Origin: Ignavibacteriales bacterium
GTDB lineage: Bacteria > Bacteroidota > Ignavibacteria > Ignavibacteriales > Ignavibacteriaceae
NCBI GenBank assembly: GCA_016714125.1
Contig: JADJNX010000002.1
Coordinates: 1 to 64,000 of the forward strand
Length of the DNA stretch: 64,000 nucleotides
Reading direction: 5' to 3'
Under the pieces are notes generated by a model. The model was not told the DNA's origin. It was given only the letters and a program-made list of their open reading frames with translations, and did no database searches. Below, piece by piece: positions 40,661 through 49,892 of this stretch (within the stretch, counting starts at the first letter, position 1; each line of letters opens with the position of its first letter). Position numbers and translations under genes: made by a program.

Positions 40661-40676
40661 CACTCTTTTAGGAGTG
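40661..40676. promoter_or_regulatory. Inverted repeat next to the lon promoter, possible stress operator
   Basis: CACTC (40661-40665), 6 bases, GAGTG (40672-40676), ending two bases from the -33 box of the lon promoter. The half-sites resemble CIRCE (GCACTC/GAGTGC), but the spacing is 6 rather than 9 and the outer bases differ. A repressor site is inferred from place and symmetry. Confidence 0.35.
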
Positions 40677-40813
40677 GAAATTAAATTTTTTTTGGTGATA
40701 TTGGGTAATGATTTTTGACTCTATTTAAGACAAAACTATCTTATTATCTCATTTTGACACACAACCGATTTTGAATAGTGTCCATTTTGGAGTGATTAAA
40801 CAACTTCCTAAGC

Positions 40814-40827
40814 GGCATGATTATTGC
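40814..40827 (+). promoter_or_regulatory. Sigma-54-like -24/-12 promoter
   Basis: GGCATG-ATTA-TTGC with GG and GC exactly ten bases apart, as sigma-54 promoters require (consensus TGGCACG-N4-TTGC). A transcript would start near 40839, about 33 bases before ATG 40872, so the upstream ATG at 40824 cannot be used. Confidence 0.5.
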
Positions 40828-40871
40828 ATCATTTATATAAATATTTAACTTTAACCAATACGAATAAAATT

Positions 40872-43800
40872 ATGCTAAAAATGACAAAACTTTTTCTTCT
40901 TGCTGGAATGCTTGTGTCTTTGGTCCCTTCCCTCTTTGCAGGAAATAAAATTGGCGACTACGACATAACGCTCAGCGGTTTGAATTGGGATTATGCCAAT
41001 AACCGTACTACTTTTACTTATTTAGTAAGAGGTGACGGCAGCGGAAAGGACCTTTCACATTGGTCGGTAGCTCTGTGTAACAATCACACAGGTATGTCGG
41101 CTACACCCACGCCTAACGAGGTTGTTCTTGACCCGACACTACAAATTTACGGTATGAAGTGGGATGTGTCAGTTAAGATATCTCAATCCAAAACTTTTAC
41201 GCTCACCCTTCCCGGAATCTGGGATACCACTCAGGTGGTGGCAGGAGTAAAAGCCGGACAGAATCTTTCCTACGGTACCGTAACAGGACCGGCTTGTACA
41301 ACAATCAATCCAAAAGCATCAATTGGTGACAAGATTTGGTTGGATTCCGATGAGGATGGCATTCAGGACAATAATGAAAACGGAGTTGCCGGAGTAACCG
41401 TTAAATTGTACAATTGTGACAATTCACTTGCAGCTTCAACTCTCACAAATTCTACAGGAAATTATCTTTTTTCTGATCTCACCCCCGGTGACTATTATAT
41501 TAAAGTGGAACCGTCATCTTTATATGAGCTAACCGAGAGTAACAAAGGTTCCGACGATAATAAAGATTCAGATGTTTCCCAATCAACGGGAAAATCCGGC
41601 TGTACAACCCTTTCACCGAATGAAAATGATATGAAGTGGGATGCCGGGTTGATACTTGCATCTCCTCCTGAAGGCAAGATCGGTGACAAAGTATGGAACG
41701 ACATTAACTTTAACGGTGTCCAAAACGACAACGAACCGGGAATCGCAAATGTCACTGTAAAACTTTACGACTGCAACAATACATTTTTGCAAACAACAAC
41801 AACTAATTCATCCGGCAAATATGAATTTGATGGTGTTGCAGCCGGAAGTTATTATGTTGAATTCACACTTCCTTCCGGATATGTCTTTACAACTAAACAA
41901 GCCGGATCTGATGATGAAAAAGATTCCGATGTCAATGTTTTGACAGGCAAAACGGATTGTTTCAACCTTGGTAAAGATGATGAGGACAAAACTATAGACG
42001 CCGGTATGTACGACCCGTTAACAATGAAAGCCTCAATCGGAAACTATTTTTGGATTGATGCAAATGCTAACGGAATTCAGGAAAACAATGAGTCAGGAAT
42101 TGCCGGAGCAACTGTTAGATTACTTGATTGTAATCTTACTCTTGTTTCAACTTCCACAACAAATTCAAGCGGTGCATACAGTTTTACAAACGTCACTCCT
42201 GGTGATTATATTCTTGAATTTGTTACTCCAAACGGATTTGTTTTTACTTCCTACAATCAGGGACTTGACGACGCAAAAGATTCTGACGTCAACCCCGGAA
42301 CCGGAAAAACGGTTTGTATCAACCTCGCCCCAGGGGAAAACGACATCACTTGGGATGCTGGTGCTTATGTGCCCGTAACTTGTGCAAATGACTGGACCGG
42401 TTCACTTGGACCCGATTCAGCAATCTGCCTTTATACCCCACAGTGGATCACAATTTCGGGTTCAGTTGATCTTATGCCACCCGCAACCAGAGCTCAACTT
42501 CAGTTGACATGGAGAGTTGTGAATCCATCCAGCATCAACAACTGCCCTCCGGGATTTGATCCTTGTGACCAGGAACATTATACAACCAAATGGATTTATG
42601 GTGACACTACCTTTACCATGCAAGCATGGTGGCCCGGTATCTCCCCAACCGATACTCTTGTTGAAATCCATTACGGAATGAATGTGCTTGATTGTGACGG
42701 AAATCCAATTAAGAACGGTATCGGCAGAGACCTCTATTGGTATCCATGGGTTTGTCCACCACCAAATGCACCTGAGGCAGACTTAAGTCTTTCTAAAACT
42801 GTTTCAAATCCTGCTCCACAGAACGGCGAAACAATCCAATATACTATTGTATTAAATAATGCCGGACCCGGAACAGCAACAGGCGTTCAGGTCAGTGATG
42901 TTCTTCCAGCAGGTGTTGTTTATGTAAGTTCAAGTCCATCAGTAGGAAGTTTTGACCTTAACACAAACCTCTGGTCGGTAGCATCCCTTGCAGCAAATAC
43001 AAGTGCAACACTTGTTATAAGTGCAAGAATTGACATCGCACTTATGAATTCAGTTTCATTTGATCTTGGTGTGGCAAAAGATTATAACCTCTTCGTTCTT
43101 AACGACTATACCGCTCCTTCTTCAGATACTGAAGGTAAAGTTGCAGTAGGAAACGATTGCCGCATCAGCAACTACAGCATTGGCGATAAACTCTCCAATT
43201 CAGGTGGTACTGAGGATGTTCTTGTAGTAGGCAATAACCTCTACTTCACTTCAGGCAGAGTCTTTAATGGAAATGTGGTTTATGGAAATTATGCCGAAGT
43301 TACTCCTTATGTTGCTTCTATTTTGGAAGGGACATTAAGAAAAGATACGGTAATCGACTTCCAGGCTGCTTCTGCTCACCTTCTCTCTCTCAGCAGCCAA
43401 TTTGCTGCTTATGGAGTTAATGGTTCCGCAGGTCTCCAATTTGGAAAACTTGCTCTTTATGGTTCCGATCCATCACTTAATGTCTTTAAGATTTGGGGTG
43501 ACACACTCGGAATGGCAAATGATTTCGAAATTAATGTACCAAACGGCTCCACAGTACTTGTTAACATCTTTGGATCGTATGCCGAGTGGAAAGGTGGCTT
43601 AAATGTTTATGGCACTCCTTACTCAAATGTACTTTACAATTTTGTTGAAGCTGATTCAATTAAAATATCAAACATTGACGTTAGAGGTTCAATTCTTGCA
43701 CCAAGAACAAATGTAAATTTTGTAAGTGGTGTTCAGAATGGTCAAATGGTTGCAAAGAATGCAAAAGGAATCGGGCAGTATAACCTGATCCTCTTCAGAG

Positions 43801-45140
43801 GTAACATCCCTGTTGATACAACAGTGGTTAATGTGGCTGAAGTTGTTGCGGCGGTGCAGGACGATCCTGATTCAAGTCCAAATAATCATTTAACCACCGA
43901 AGATGATATCGCTTCTGTTTCGATTACTATCGACAGAGAGATCAACTCAACTTCAGGAACCAACTACAACTGGCAGCAGATTTCAACTGTTGGTTTTAAT
44001 CAGATAATTCTGACTATTACCACTGACCAGAATGGTAACCTCCTCGCAGGTACTTATGGTGGCGGTATCTTCCGCTCTACCAACGGTGGTGTTGAGTGGA
44101 CTCAAATCAACTCGAACATGTTATCTGTTTATATCTGGAACCTCATTTCAGTACCGGGTGGAAAAATCTACGCAGGAACTGAAAGTGGCATCTATGCAAC
44201 TACAGATAATGGTACCACATGGTTTGTTGCCGGTCTTAGTAATAATGATGTAAGAGCCCTCTTAAGCGACAACAACGGTAGAATATTCGCCGGTGTTTGG
44301 GGCAGAGGTATCTTCTACACGGATGACTACGGAGCAAGCTGGACAGAGTTCAACACAGGACTTACCGATCTTGCAGTACATGCCCTCGCCAAAAATTCAA
44401 ATGGTGACATTTATGCAGGTACGATGGGTGGTGGAGTTCACAAACTTTCTTTAGGAAGTGGATCATGGATGCACCTCAATTCAAACCCTGTAAGCAGATT
44501 TATCTGGTCACTTACCGTTAATGGTAACGGTGACGTTTATGCCGGTACTTATGGTGACGGTGTCATCAGAAGTCTTGACGGTGGCGCATCATGGCAGAGG
44601 ATTTCAGCAGGTCTTACAGCCGCTCATATCTATGCAATTGGTCACGATGCAAACAACAACATCTTCGCCAGTGCATGGGGAAGCGGTGTGTTTATGCTCC
44701 CGACTGCTGTAATGGACAGACTCAGTGGAAACTGGGTTGACTTTGGTCTCTCAGGCAAAAACATCTCTTCGATTGCGGTTAATTCTTCAACGAATCAGGT
44801 AATTGCCGGAACCGAGAGTGGTGATCTGTTCAAAACTGATATCGTTAATGGAATTACAGATAACTCATCATTGCCAACAGAATTTAAGCTGTTCCAGAAT
44901 TATCCTAATCCATTTAACCCTGCAACTGTTATTGAGTTTACGCTCCCCGCAGTTCAGGAAGTTAAGTTGATTGTCTATAACATACTTGGTCAGCAAATCA
45001 AAGTTCTGAATGACGGTCAGCTAAATGCCGGTTATCATAAATACACATTTGATGGCAAAGGACTTGCAAGTGGCGTTTACTTCTACAGAATAGTCGCCGG
45101 TCAGTTCACTGAAGTCAAAAAAATGATCCTTCAGAAATAA
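40872..45140 (+). CDS. Giant SdrD-like T9SS-sorted surface protein
   Basis: About 1420 residues from ATG 40872, chosen because the signal peptide (LKMTKLFLLAGMLVSLV) starts there and the longer ORF precedes a likely promoter. Three SdrD B-like Cna-type domains of about 115 residues (IGDKIWLDSDEDGIQDN, IGDKVWNDINFNG, IGNYFWIDANANG) follow a short DUF-like N-domain. Then come a DUF11 domain (ADLSLSKTVSNPAPQNGETI) interrupted by a choice-of-anchor A domain (SFDLGVAKDYNLFVLNDY to GQYNLILFRG), the DUF11 remainder (VVNVAEVVAAVQDDPDSSP), a seven-part BNR/propeller (GGIFRSTNGGVEW, GVIRSLDGGASW) and a type A sorting domain [15 protein letters not shown] ending KKMILQK. It is intact and has no frameshift. 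It is probably a large stalk-like adhesin or S-layer-like surface protein. Confidence 0.88.
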   Translation: MLKMTKLFLLAGMLVSLVPSLFAGNKIGDYDITLSGLNWDYANNRTTFTYLVRGDGSGKDLSHWSVALCNNHTGMSATPTPNEVVLDPTLQIYGMKWDVSVKISQSKTFTLTLPGIWDTTQVVAGVKAGQNLSYGTVTGPACTTINPKASIGDKIWLDSDEDGIQDNNENGVAGVTVKLYNCDNSLAASTLTNSTGNYLFSDLTPGDYYIKVEPSSLYELTESNKGSDDNKDSDVSQSTGKSGCTTLSPNENDMKWDAGLILASPPEGKIGDKVWNDINFNGVQNDNEPGIANVTVKLYDCNNTFLQTTTTNSSGKYEFDGVAAGSYYVEFTLPSGYVFTTKQAGSDDEKDSDVNVLTGKTDCFNLGKDDEDKTIDAGMYDPLTMKASIGNYFWIDANANGIQENNESGIAGATVRLLDCNLTLVSTSTTNSSGAYSFTNVTPGDYILEFVTPNGFVFTSYNQGLDDAKDSDVNPGTGKTVCINLAPGENDITWDAGAYVPVTCANDWTGSLGPDSAICLYTPQWITISGSVDLMPPATRAQLQLTWRVVNPSSINNCPPGFDPCDQEHYTTKWIYGDTTFTMQAWWPGISPTDTLVEIHYGMNVLDCDGNPIKNGIGRDLYWYPWVCPPPNAPEADLSLSKTVSNPAPQNGETIQYTIVLNNAGPGTATGVQVSDVLPAGVVYVSSSPSVGSFDLNTNLWSVASLAANTSATLVISARIDIALMNSVSFDLGVAKDYNLFVLNDYTAPSSDTEGKVAVGNDCRISNYSIGDKLSNSGGTEDVLVVGNNLYFTSGRVFNGNVVYGNYAEVTPYVASILEGTLRKDTVIDFQAASAHLLSLSSQFAAYGVNGSAGLQFGKLALYGSDPSLNVFKIWGDTLGMANDFEINVPNGSTVLVNIFGSYAEWKGGLNVYGTPYSNVLYNFVEADSIKISNIDVRGSILAPRTNVNFVSGVQNGQMVAKNAKGIGQYNLILFRGNIPVDTTVVNVAEVVAAVQDDPDSSPNNHLTTEDDIASVSITIDREINSTSGTNYNWQQISTVGFNQIILTITTDQNGNLLAGTYGGGIFRSTNGGVEWTQINSNMLSVYIWNLISVPGGKIYAGTESGIYATTDNGTTWFVAGLSNNDVRALLSDNNGRIFAGVWGRGIFYTDDYGASWTEFNTGLTDLAVHALAKNSNGDIYAGTMGGGVHKLSLGSGSWMHLNSNPVSRFIWSLTVNGNGDVYAGTYGDGVIRSLDGGASWQRISAGLTAAHIYAIGHDANNNIFASAWGSGVFMLPTAVMDRLSGNWVDFGLSGKNISSIAVNSSTNQVIAGTESGDLFKTDIVNGITDNSSLPTEFKLFQNYPNPFNPATVIEFTLPAVQEVKLIVYNILGQQIKVLNDGQLNAGYHKYTFDGKGLASGVYFYRIVAGQFTEVKKMILQK

Positions 45141-45226
45141 TGGCAAGAGTATAACATCATACGATAAGTCACTGAAAACAGGTAACATATTAATGATATA
45201 TAATACTTAACAAATGCTTTATAAAA

Positions 45227-45257
45227 AAGGCTGCCTCAAAAAGGCAGCCTTTTTTTT
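45227..45257 (+). terminator. Intrinsic terminator of the SdrD-like gene
   Basis: 9-bp stem AAGGCTGCC / GGCAGCCTT, 7-base loop, then a run of T to 45257. It lies about 85 bases past the stop. Confidence 0.9.
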
Positions 45258-45330
45258 GTTTTTTCTCACCTTTTATCCTCTATTGCGACCATTTCACACA
45301 TTTTTTTAATAATTTTTTAATGTTACCACA

Positions 45331-45359
45331 TTGAATTATCATTTTCATACATATATTTG
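45331..45359 (+). promoter_or_regulatory. Bacteroidota-type promoter of the 45487 gene
   Basis: TTG (45331-45333), 18 nt, TATATTTG (45352-45359). It leaves a leader of about 120 nt with a GAGC/GCTC hairpin (45430-45445 region) before the AAGGAG ribosome site. Confidence 0.6.
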
Positions 45360-45486
45360 CATACTAATTATCAGAAAATTCATCAAAAGGTTTATTTAAT
45401 CAATTTTAACAATGATAATTAGAGAGAGCGTTTCTGCTCACGGATGTTTTAATCCAATCAACTATACACAATAAGGAGCCAATATT

Positions 45487-46731
45487 ATGAAACAAGTATT
45501 TGCATTTGTTCTTTTAGTTGCAATGTTTGCAGCTTCAGTAAATGCTCAATCCGGGATCGTAACCAAAGAAAGAAATGGCGGTTATGCCAGAGTACAAGCT
45601 ATGGGTGGCGAGGGTGGATCAAATCCATTCCTGGTAGATGCTTTCAATATGACAAGAAACCCCGCATACTCCAAATATTACAGCAACTTCCTTTGGGGAG
45701 ATATCGGTGCCTCTACCGTTGCTGATAATGATGGAGACGGACAGTTTGCTGGTTTTAACTACTCACTGACTAATAAACTTACACTCGGAGCAATCCTCGC
45801 AAGAAACGATTACAAAGGTGCCGGCATCTCAAGTGTTGCGCTTACCAACGGCTTTGCCGGAATCCTCAATGGTATCGGTAGCACAACAAGAAACGCCGTT
45901 AATCTTGACAACAACTTCCAGGTTATCGGAGCTTATGCTCTTTCTGATGCAACCGTTCTTGGTTTTGGTGTTGCTTTTGCTTCAACTCAAAACGACCGTA
46001 CACCTTCTACAGGTACTGCTGATAAAACCTCAGCTTCACAGCTTGGTATCAATGTTGGTTTGATCCAGCATTTCAGCAAAGACAACGCTCTTGATCTCGC
46101 TCTTTCTTTCATCTCAGGAAGTGCTAAAAACGAAGCTGCAACAACCAATAAAGTTTCTGGTTCTGCAATCGATGTTAGTGCAAGATATTTCCATTTCTTA
46201 GGAAAAGGTTTCTCATTGGTTCCAACTGCTAATTTCCAGACCATCAGTGGTACACAGGATGTAGCCGGAACAAGCACAGACCTCAATTCATACATGTCAC
46301 TCGGCGTTGGTGCCGGTCTTAACTATACAACCGGCGACCTTTTCCTCGCTGGCGGTGTTAGCTTCATGACTGAATCATGGACTGCAAAAGCAACCACAAC
46401 TACCCCTGAACTTACAAGAAACCACTTCTGGTTCCCTGTTTGGAATCTCGGTGCTGAATTCAAACTTACTGATTGGATGAAAGCAAGACTTGGTTACAAA
46501 GTTGCAACCAACAAAGACAAACAAGAAACTGCTCAGACTGTATCAACCAAAAATGAAGTTGTAATGACTGCTTTCGACAGAACAGGTGTTACACTTGGTC
46601 TCGGATTTAACTTTGGTAAATTCAGCCTTGATGCAACTGTTAATGACGAAGTTTTGAGACAAGGTTTCAAAAATCTCTCAACAGGTGGTGTTAATACATT
46701 TGGACATATCTCAGCAAGCTACGCTTTCTAA
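45487..46731 (+). CDS. Outer-membrane beta-barrel protein (PorV/porin-like)
   Basis: A 414-residue protein with signal peptide (FAFVLLVAMFAASVNA) and alternating strands through to a terminal GHISASYAF ending in Phe, typical of outer-membrane barrels. Near the N-terminus GGYARVQAMGGEGGSNPFLVDAFNMTRNPAY resembles the PorV/UPF0164 group in which an N-A-x-x-x-NP pattern is common; here it is approximate. Strong ribosome site AAGGAG, a consensus promoter and its own terminator suggest high expression. A general porin or a T9SS PorV-type protein are both possible; no other T9SS component is in the window. Confidence 0.65.
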   Translation: MKQVFAFVLLVAMFAASVNAQSGIVTKERNGGYARVQAMGGEGGSNPFLVDAFNMTRNPAYSKYYSNFLWGDIGASTVADNDGDGQFAGFNYSLTNKLTLGAILARNDYKGAGISSVALTNGFAGILNGIGSTTRNAVNLDNNFQVIGAYALSDATVLGFGVAFASTQNDRTPSTGTADKTSASQLGINVGLIQHFSKDNALDLALSFISGSAKNEAATTNKVSGSAIDVSARYFHFLGKGFSLVPTANFQTISGTQDVAGTSTDLNSYMSLGVGAGLNYTTGDLFLAGGVSFMTESWTAKATTTTPELTRNHFWFPVWNLGAEFKLTDWMKARLGYKVATNKDKQETAQTVSTKNEVVMTAFDRTGVTLGLGFNFGKFSLDATVNDEVLRQGFKNLSTGGVNTFGHISASYAF

Positions 46732-46750
46732 GATTTTCCTCCCTGTTTTC

Positions 46751-46782
46751 AAAAAGCTGCCCGATTCGGGCAGCTTTTTTTT
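46751..46782 (+). terminator. Intrinsic terminator
   Basis: 12-bp stem AAAAAGCTGCCC / GGGCAGCTTTTT, 5-base loop GATTC, with T-run. It lies 20 bases past the barrel-protein stop. Confidence 0.92.
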
Positions 46783-46812
46783 ATATATTTGTTCTGACTA
46801 TTTTTTCAGGTT

Positions 46813-47559
46813 ATGAATAACTACAAACTTTCCATTCAATATGACGGCTCAAAATTCAGCGGTTGGCAGATTCAAAAAAATGCCATTTCCGTGCAGGAAA
46901 AAATTAAATCAGCCATTGAAGCCATCCTAAAAGAAGAAATTGTTCTGACAGGAGCCGGGCGTACAGATACCGGTGTTCATGCACTTGGTCAGGTTGCAAA
47001 TTTTAAATGTGAGCAGGAGATCGACTTTTATCGATTTAAATACTCGCTGAACTCAATGCTCCCTTTTTCAATTCGAATAAAAAAAATGGAGAGCGTCCCC
47101 GAAGCTTTTAATGCCCGGTACGACGCAATTTCAAGGTCGTATCTCTACTTTATAGCTTACTCCCCTACCCCCTTTAACTACCAATTTGTGTATAATTACC
47201 ATTTCCAGGTAGATACAGCAGTTCTGAATCAACTGTCGGAGCCACTGATCGGAGTACATGACTTTTCTTCCTTCACCAAATATGCGAAAGAGCGTGAAAC
47301 ATTTATTTGTGATATTAAAACTATAAGGTGGACAAAAATCAAAGGGATTGTGGTTTTGTTTATTGAAGCTGACCGGTTCCTTCATGGAATGGTAAGAGCG
47401 ATCACCGGGACACTTCTAATGACTGCCAAATCAGGGGGAAACAAAGATCAGATAATTTATATTCTTGATGCAAAAAATCGTGAAATTGCAAACGCATCAG
47501 TGCCGGCCAAAGGCCTTTTTTTATATAAAGTGAAATACCCCAAAATAAATGATATTTAA
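46813..47559 (+). CDS. truA: tRNA pseudouridine(38-40) synthase
   Basis: Converts uridines 38-40 in the anticodon arm of many tRNAs to pseudouridine. The 248-residue protein has YDGSKFSGWQ at the N-terminus, the catalytic Asp in TGAGRTDTGVHALGQ, and FLHGMVRAITGTLL with a conserved LHGMVR-type site near residue 195. The length is normal for TruA. It overlaps the SRPBCC-like gene by 11 bases and heads a plus-strand operon of at least six genes, with the start 27 bases after the terminator region. Confidence 0.95.
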   Translation: MNNYKLSIQYDGSKFSGWQIQKNAISVQEKIKSAIEAILKEEIVLTGAGRTDTGVHALGQVANFKCEQEIDFYRFKYSLNSMLPFSIRIKKMESVPEAFNARYDAISRSYLYFIAYSPTPFNYQFVYNYHFQVDTAVLNQLSEPLIGVHDFSSFTKYAKERETFICDIKTIRWTKIKGIVVLFIEADRFLHGMVRAITGTLLMTAKSGGNKDQIIYILDAKNREIANASVPAKGLFLYKVKYPKINDI

Positions 47560-47998
47560 TTTTGAAAAATCAGTAATCATAAATACCAATCTTGAAGATT
47601 TGTTCAATTTTCATTTAAATACAAACAATATCACCCATATATCCGCACCGTTTCCCGTGATTGAAAAAATCGATATGAGTTCCAATCCACTCAAAACCGA
47701 TTCCACTGTTTCTCTATTACTAAATTTTATTATTTTCAAACAAAACTGGGTTATGAAAATATCGGAAGTAAAACCATCTGTACTAATAACAGACACTCAA
47801 GTAAAAGGCCCATTTAAAGTATGGGAACACAAACATATGTTTGAATCCACAAAAGGTGGAGTACAAATGACAGATAACATAAACTTTCTTCCTCCATGGG
47901 GGTTAATTGGGCTGCTAACACTTCCTTTGTTATATTTACAACTTTATTTAATGTTTTCTGATAGACACAGAAGAACAAGAAAATTTTTCGAAAGGTAA
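47549..47998 (+). CDS. SRPBCC/START-like ligand-binding protein
   Basis: A 149-residue protein of the polyketide cyclase/dehydrase-type SRPBCC fold by outline: an N-terminal beta strand with TNLEDLFNFHLNTNNI, a central NWVMKISEVKPSVLITDTQ antiparallel stretch, WEHKHMFE and a C-terminal amphipathic helix (LLYLQLYLMFSDRHRRTRKF). Substrate is not predictable. It overlaps truA and is followed 4 bases later by a membrane protein. I have moderate certainty on the fold only. Confidence 0.55.
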   Translation: MIFNFEKSVIINTNLEDLFNFHLNTNNITHISAPFPVIEKIDMSSNPLKTDSTVSLLLNFIIFKQNWVMKISEVKPSVLITDTQVKGPFKVWEHKHMFESTKGGVQMTDNINFLPPWGLIGLLTLPLLYLQLYLMFSDRHRRTRKFFER

Positions 47999-48002
47999 AG
48001 AA

Positions 48003-48491
48003 ATGGAGTTTTTAGCCGGTTTGCATCCTAAAGCTGTCCATTATCCTTTGGCACTTTTAATGATTTATCCATTTTTGGTACTCATCTACAATTTTTATAA
48101 AAAAGAGATACTGGCGAAAGCGGCGCTTTTGGTCATTGCAGGAGGTCTGGCAGGTATAGTGCTTGCTCTAATATCAGGAAACAGCGCATTCCAGTTGTTT
48201 GTTGAACAACACTCATCCCACCCAAAAATTGAAATGGTGAAAGGTCTGATTGATAATCACGAAGATTTTGCAACTGCAACAACAGTTTTGTATTCGCTTG
48301 TCTTCATTTTAAATTTTTTCTATTTTGTTAAATATTACATTAAAAAAGATACTGATTCAAAGCTTATAGTAGCTTTGCCGAGGATAATTCTTGCATTGGC
48401 TTTTATCTCAATGTATATTCTTTATGTAACCGGTGAGCGTGGGGGTGATCTTGTATTTAAATACGGTATTGGTACCGATATATTCAGGTAA
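48003..48491 (+). CDS. DUF2231-like membrane protein
   Basis: A 162-residue integral membrane protein with about four hydrophobic segments (around residues 12-32, 42-60, 90-112, 130-152). The start GLHPKAVHYPLALLMIY contains the HP-x-x-VH-PLAL pattern of DUF2231/heme-linked small membrane proteins, and residues SGNSAFQLF and HPKIEMVKGLIDNHEDFATATTV also fit (the latter split as HPKIEMVKG and NHEDFAT). Function of the family is unclear; some members are thought to sit with cytochromes. It is followed by an OMP-like gene 3 bases on. Confidence 0.65.
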   Translation: MEFLAGLHPKAVHYPLALLMIYPFLVLIYNFYKKEILAKAALLVIAGGLAGIVLALISGNSAFQLFVEQHSSHPKIEMVKGLIDNHEDFATATTVLYSLVFILNFFYFVKYYIKKDTDSKLIVALPRIILALAFISMYILYVTGERGGDLVFKYGIGTDIFR

Positions 48492-48494
48492 CAA

Positions 48495-49085
48495 ATGAAA
48501 AAAGTTTTATTAATCCTGTTGTTTGTTTTGCCACATGTTTTATTTGCCGGCGATCCGGGAGAAAGCAAGGCAAGAGGTTATTTCTTTGCTATGGGTGTGG
48601 GACCCAGGATTCCTTTTGGCGATTTTTCGTCAAAGACTGTTTTTGGTTACGGTTTTAATGCTGAAATTTCATACGTGGATAACAAAATAATGCCCTTTTT
48701 CATTTATGGGAAGATTGGCTTTGAACAATTTCCCGGCTCACAGGAATTTTATCAGGATAGTGAGTATTCGCATTACAGTGTTCAATACCTCCCTGTTTCG
48801 GTGGGCGTCAGGCATTATTTTTCTCCGATTCTTAAAAATGTTTTTCTGATAACACCAATCGCCGAAGTTTCCGGATCAATGATAGTATTTCAAGAGCTCC
48901 ACGATTTTAAGCCGGGCGTTAACCGTAATGGATATATCGAAGATGGTGTCAGATTTGGTGGAAGTGTCGGTTTTGGAGTTTCAGCTTTTGTTCTTGAAAT
49001 GATGGCTTCCTACAATGTTTACAATAACGATCAGTTCTTTTCTTTCGATTTGAAAGTAAGACTTCCCTTATATGTTTCTTTTTAA
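48495..49085 (+). CDS. Outer-membrane beta-barrel protein
   Basis: A 196-residue exported protein with signal peptide (LLILLFVLPHVLFA) and beta-strand patterns with Tyr and Gly as in small OmpA-like or PorT-type barrels (PRIPFGDFSSKTVFGYGFNAEI; YLPVSVGVRHYF). The end is DLKVRLPLYVSF with Phe last, the usual barrel signal. No lipoprotein Cys is seen. Function unknown. Its stop is 10 bases before the enoyl-CoA hydratase ATG, with the ribosome site GAGG inside the gap. Confidence 0.65.
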   Translation: MKKVLLILLFVLPHVLFAGDPGESKARGYFFAMGVGPRIPFGDFSSKTVFGYGFNAEISYVDNKIMPFFIYGKIGFEQFPGSQEFYQDSEYSHYSVQYLPVSVGVRHYFSPILKNVFLITPIAEVSGSMIVFQELHDFKPGVNRNGYIEDGVRFGGSVGFGVSAFVLEMMASYNVYNNDQFFSFDLKVRLPLYVSF

Positions 49086-49095
49086 TGAGGATAAG

Positions 49096-49877
49096 ATGGA
49101 TTACAAATTTTTAAACTGTGATATACAAAATTTTATTGCAACTGTTGTAATAAACCGCCCCGACAAACTAAACGCTCTTAATTCTGCTCTTCTCGATGAA
49201 CTTGAACAACTTTTTGATTCTTTCAGGAATGATCACGCAGTAAGAGTTGTGATTATAACCGGTTCCGGTGAAAAATCATTTGTAGCCGGCGCTGATATTG
49301 CTGAACTAGCTGCTTTGGGCGTTAGTGAAGCTAAACGATTCGCAACCAACGGGCAAAGAATCTTTTCTAAAATTGAACAACTCGGAAAGCCGGTTATCGC
49401 AGCAGTAAATGGTTATGCTCTGGGTGGTGGATGTGAACTTGCACTCGCATGTCAAATCAGATTTGCTTCAGATAATGCCATCTTTGGTCAGCCTGAAGTG
49501 AATCTCGGAACAATCCCCGGCTACGGTGGCACACAACGACTGACAAAACTTATCAACACCGGAAGAGCCCTGGAAATGATTCTCAGCGGCGATAAAATAT
49601 CCGCAGACGAGGCACTGGCGATTGGTCTGGTAAACAAAGTATATGACAAAGAAGAACTTCTCGCCAAATCATTTGAGTTTGCTGAAAAGATAGCTGCTAA
49701 ACCGGTTAATGCCATCTCATGGGCAATCGACGCCGTCACTGCAGCTCCTGATTTAAATATTGATGCAGGACTCGATTTTGAAGCATCTCTTTTGCTTTGT
49801 GCGCAGGAACCGATGATTTTAAGGAAGGGACATCAGCCTTTCTCCAAAAACGAAAACCTGAATTTAAAGGAAATTAG
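49096..49877 (+). CDS. Enoyl-CoA hydratase (crotonase), frameshift near the 3' end
   Basis: Hydrates trans-2-enoyl-CoA in fatty-acid or butanoyl-CoA metabolism. Start is ATG 49096, preceded by GAGGATAA; the longer ORF upstream overlaps the barrel gene. Oxyanion text VAGADIAELA, and both catalytic Glu in NGYALGGGCELALA and FGQPEVNLGTIPGYGGTQRL, are present. In frame the ORF runs to 49896, but the other frame from about 49805 gives the canonical end DDFKEGTSAFLQKRKPEFKGN with stop 49875-49877, so I place an indel there. About 260 residues, normal length. The substrate chain length is not fixed. Confidence 0.9.
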
Positions 49878-49892
49878 GGAGCAGGAGAAGAA

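Noticed and set aside
40661..40676. True CIRCE element
   Set aside because: The spacer is 6 rather than 9 and the outer bases of the half-sites do not match; reported only as an inverted repeat.
40824..40871. Upstream ATG of the SdrD-like gene
   Set aside because: It lies on the -12 element of the sigma-54-like promoter, ahead of the likely transcript start, and would place 16 residues before the signal peptide.
45487..46731. Firm PorV assignment
   Set aside because: The N-terminal pattern only partly matches and no other T9SS component gene is adjacent; kept as a barrel protein.
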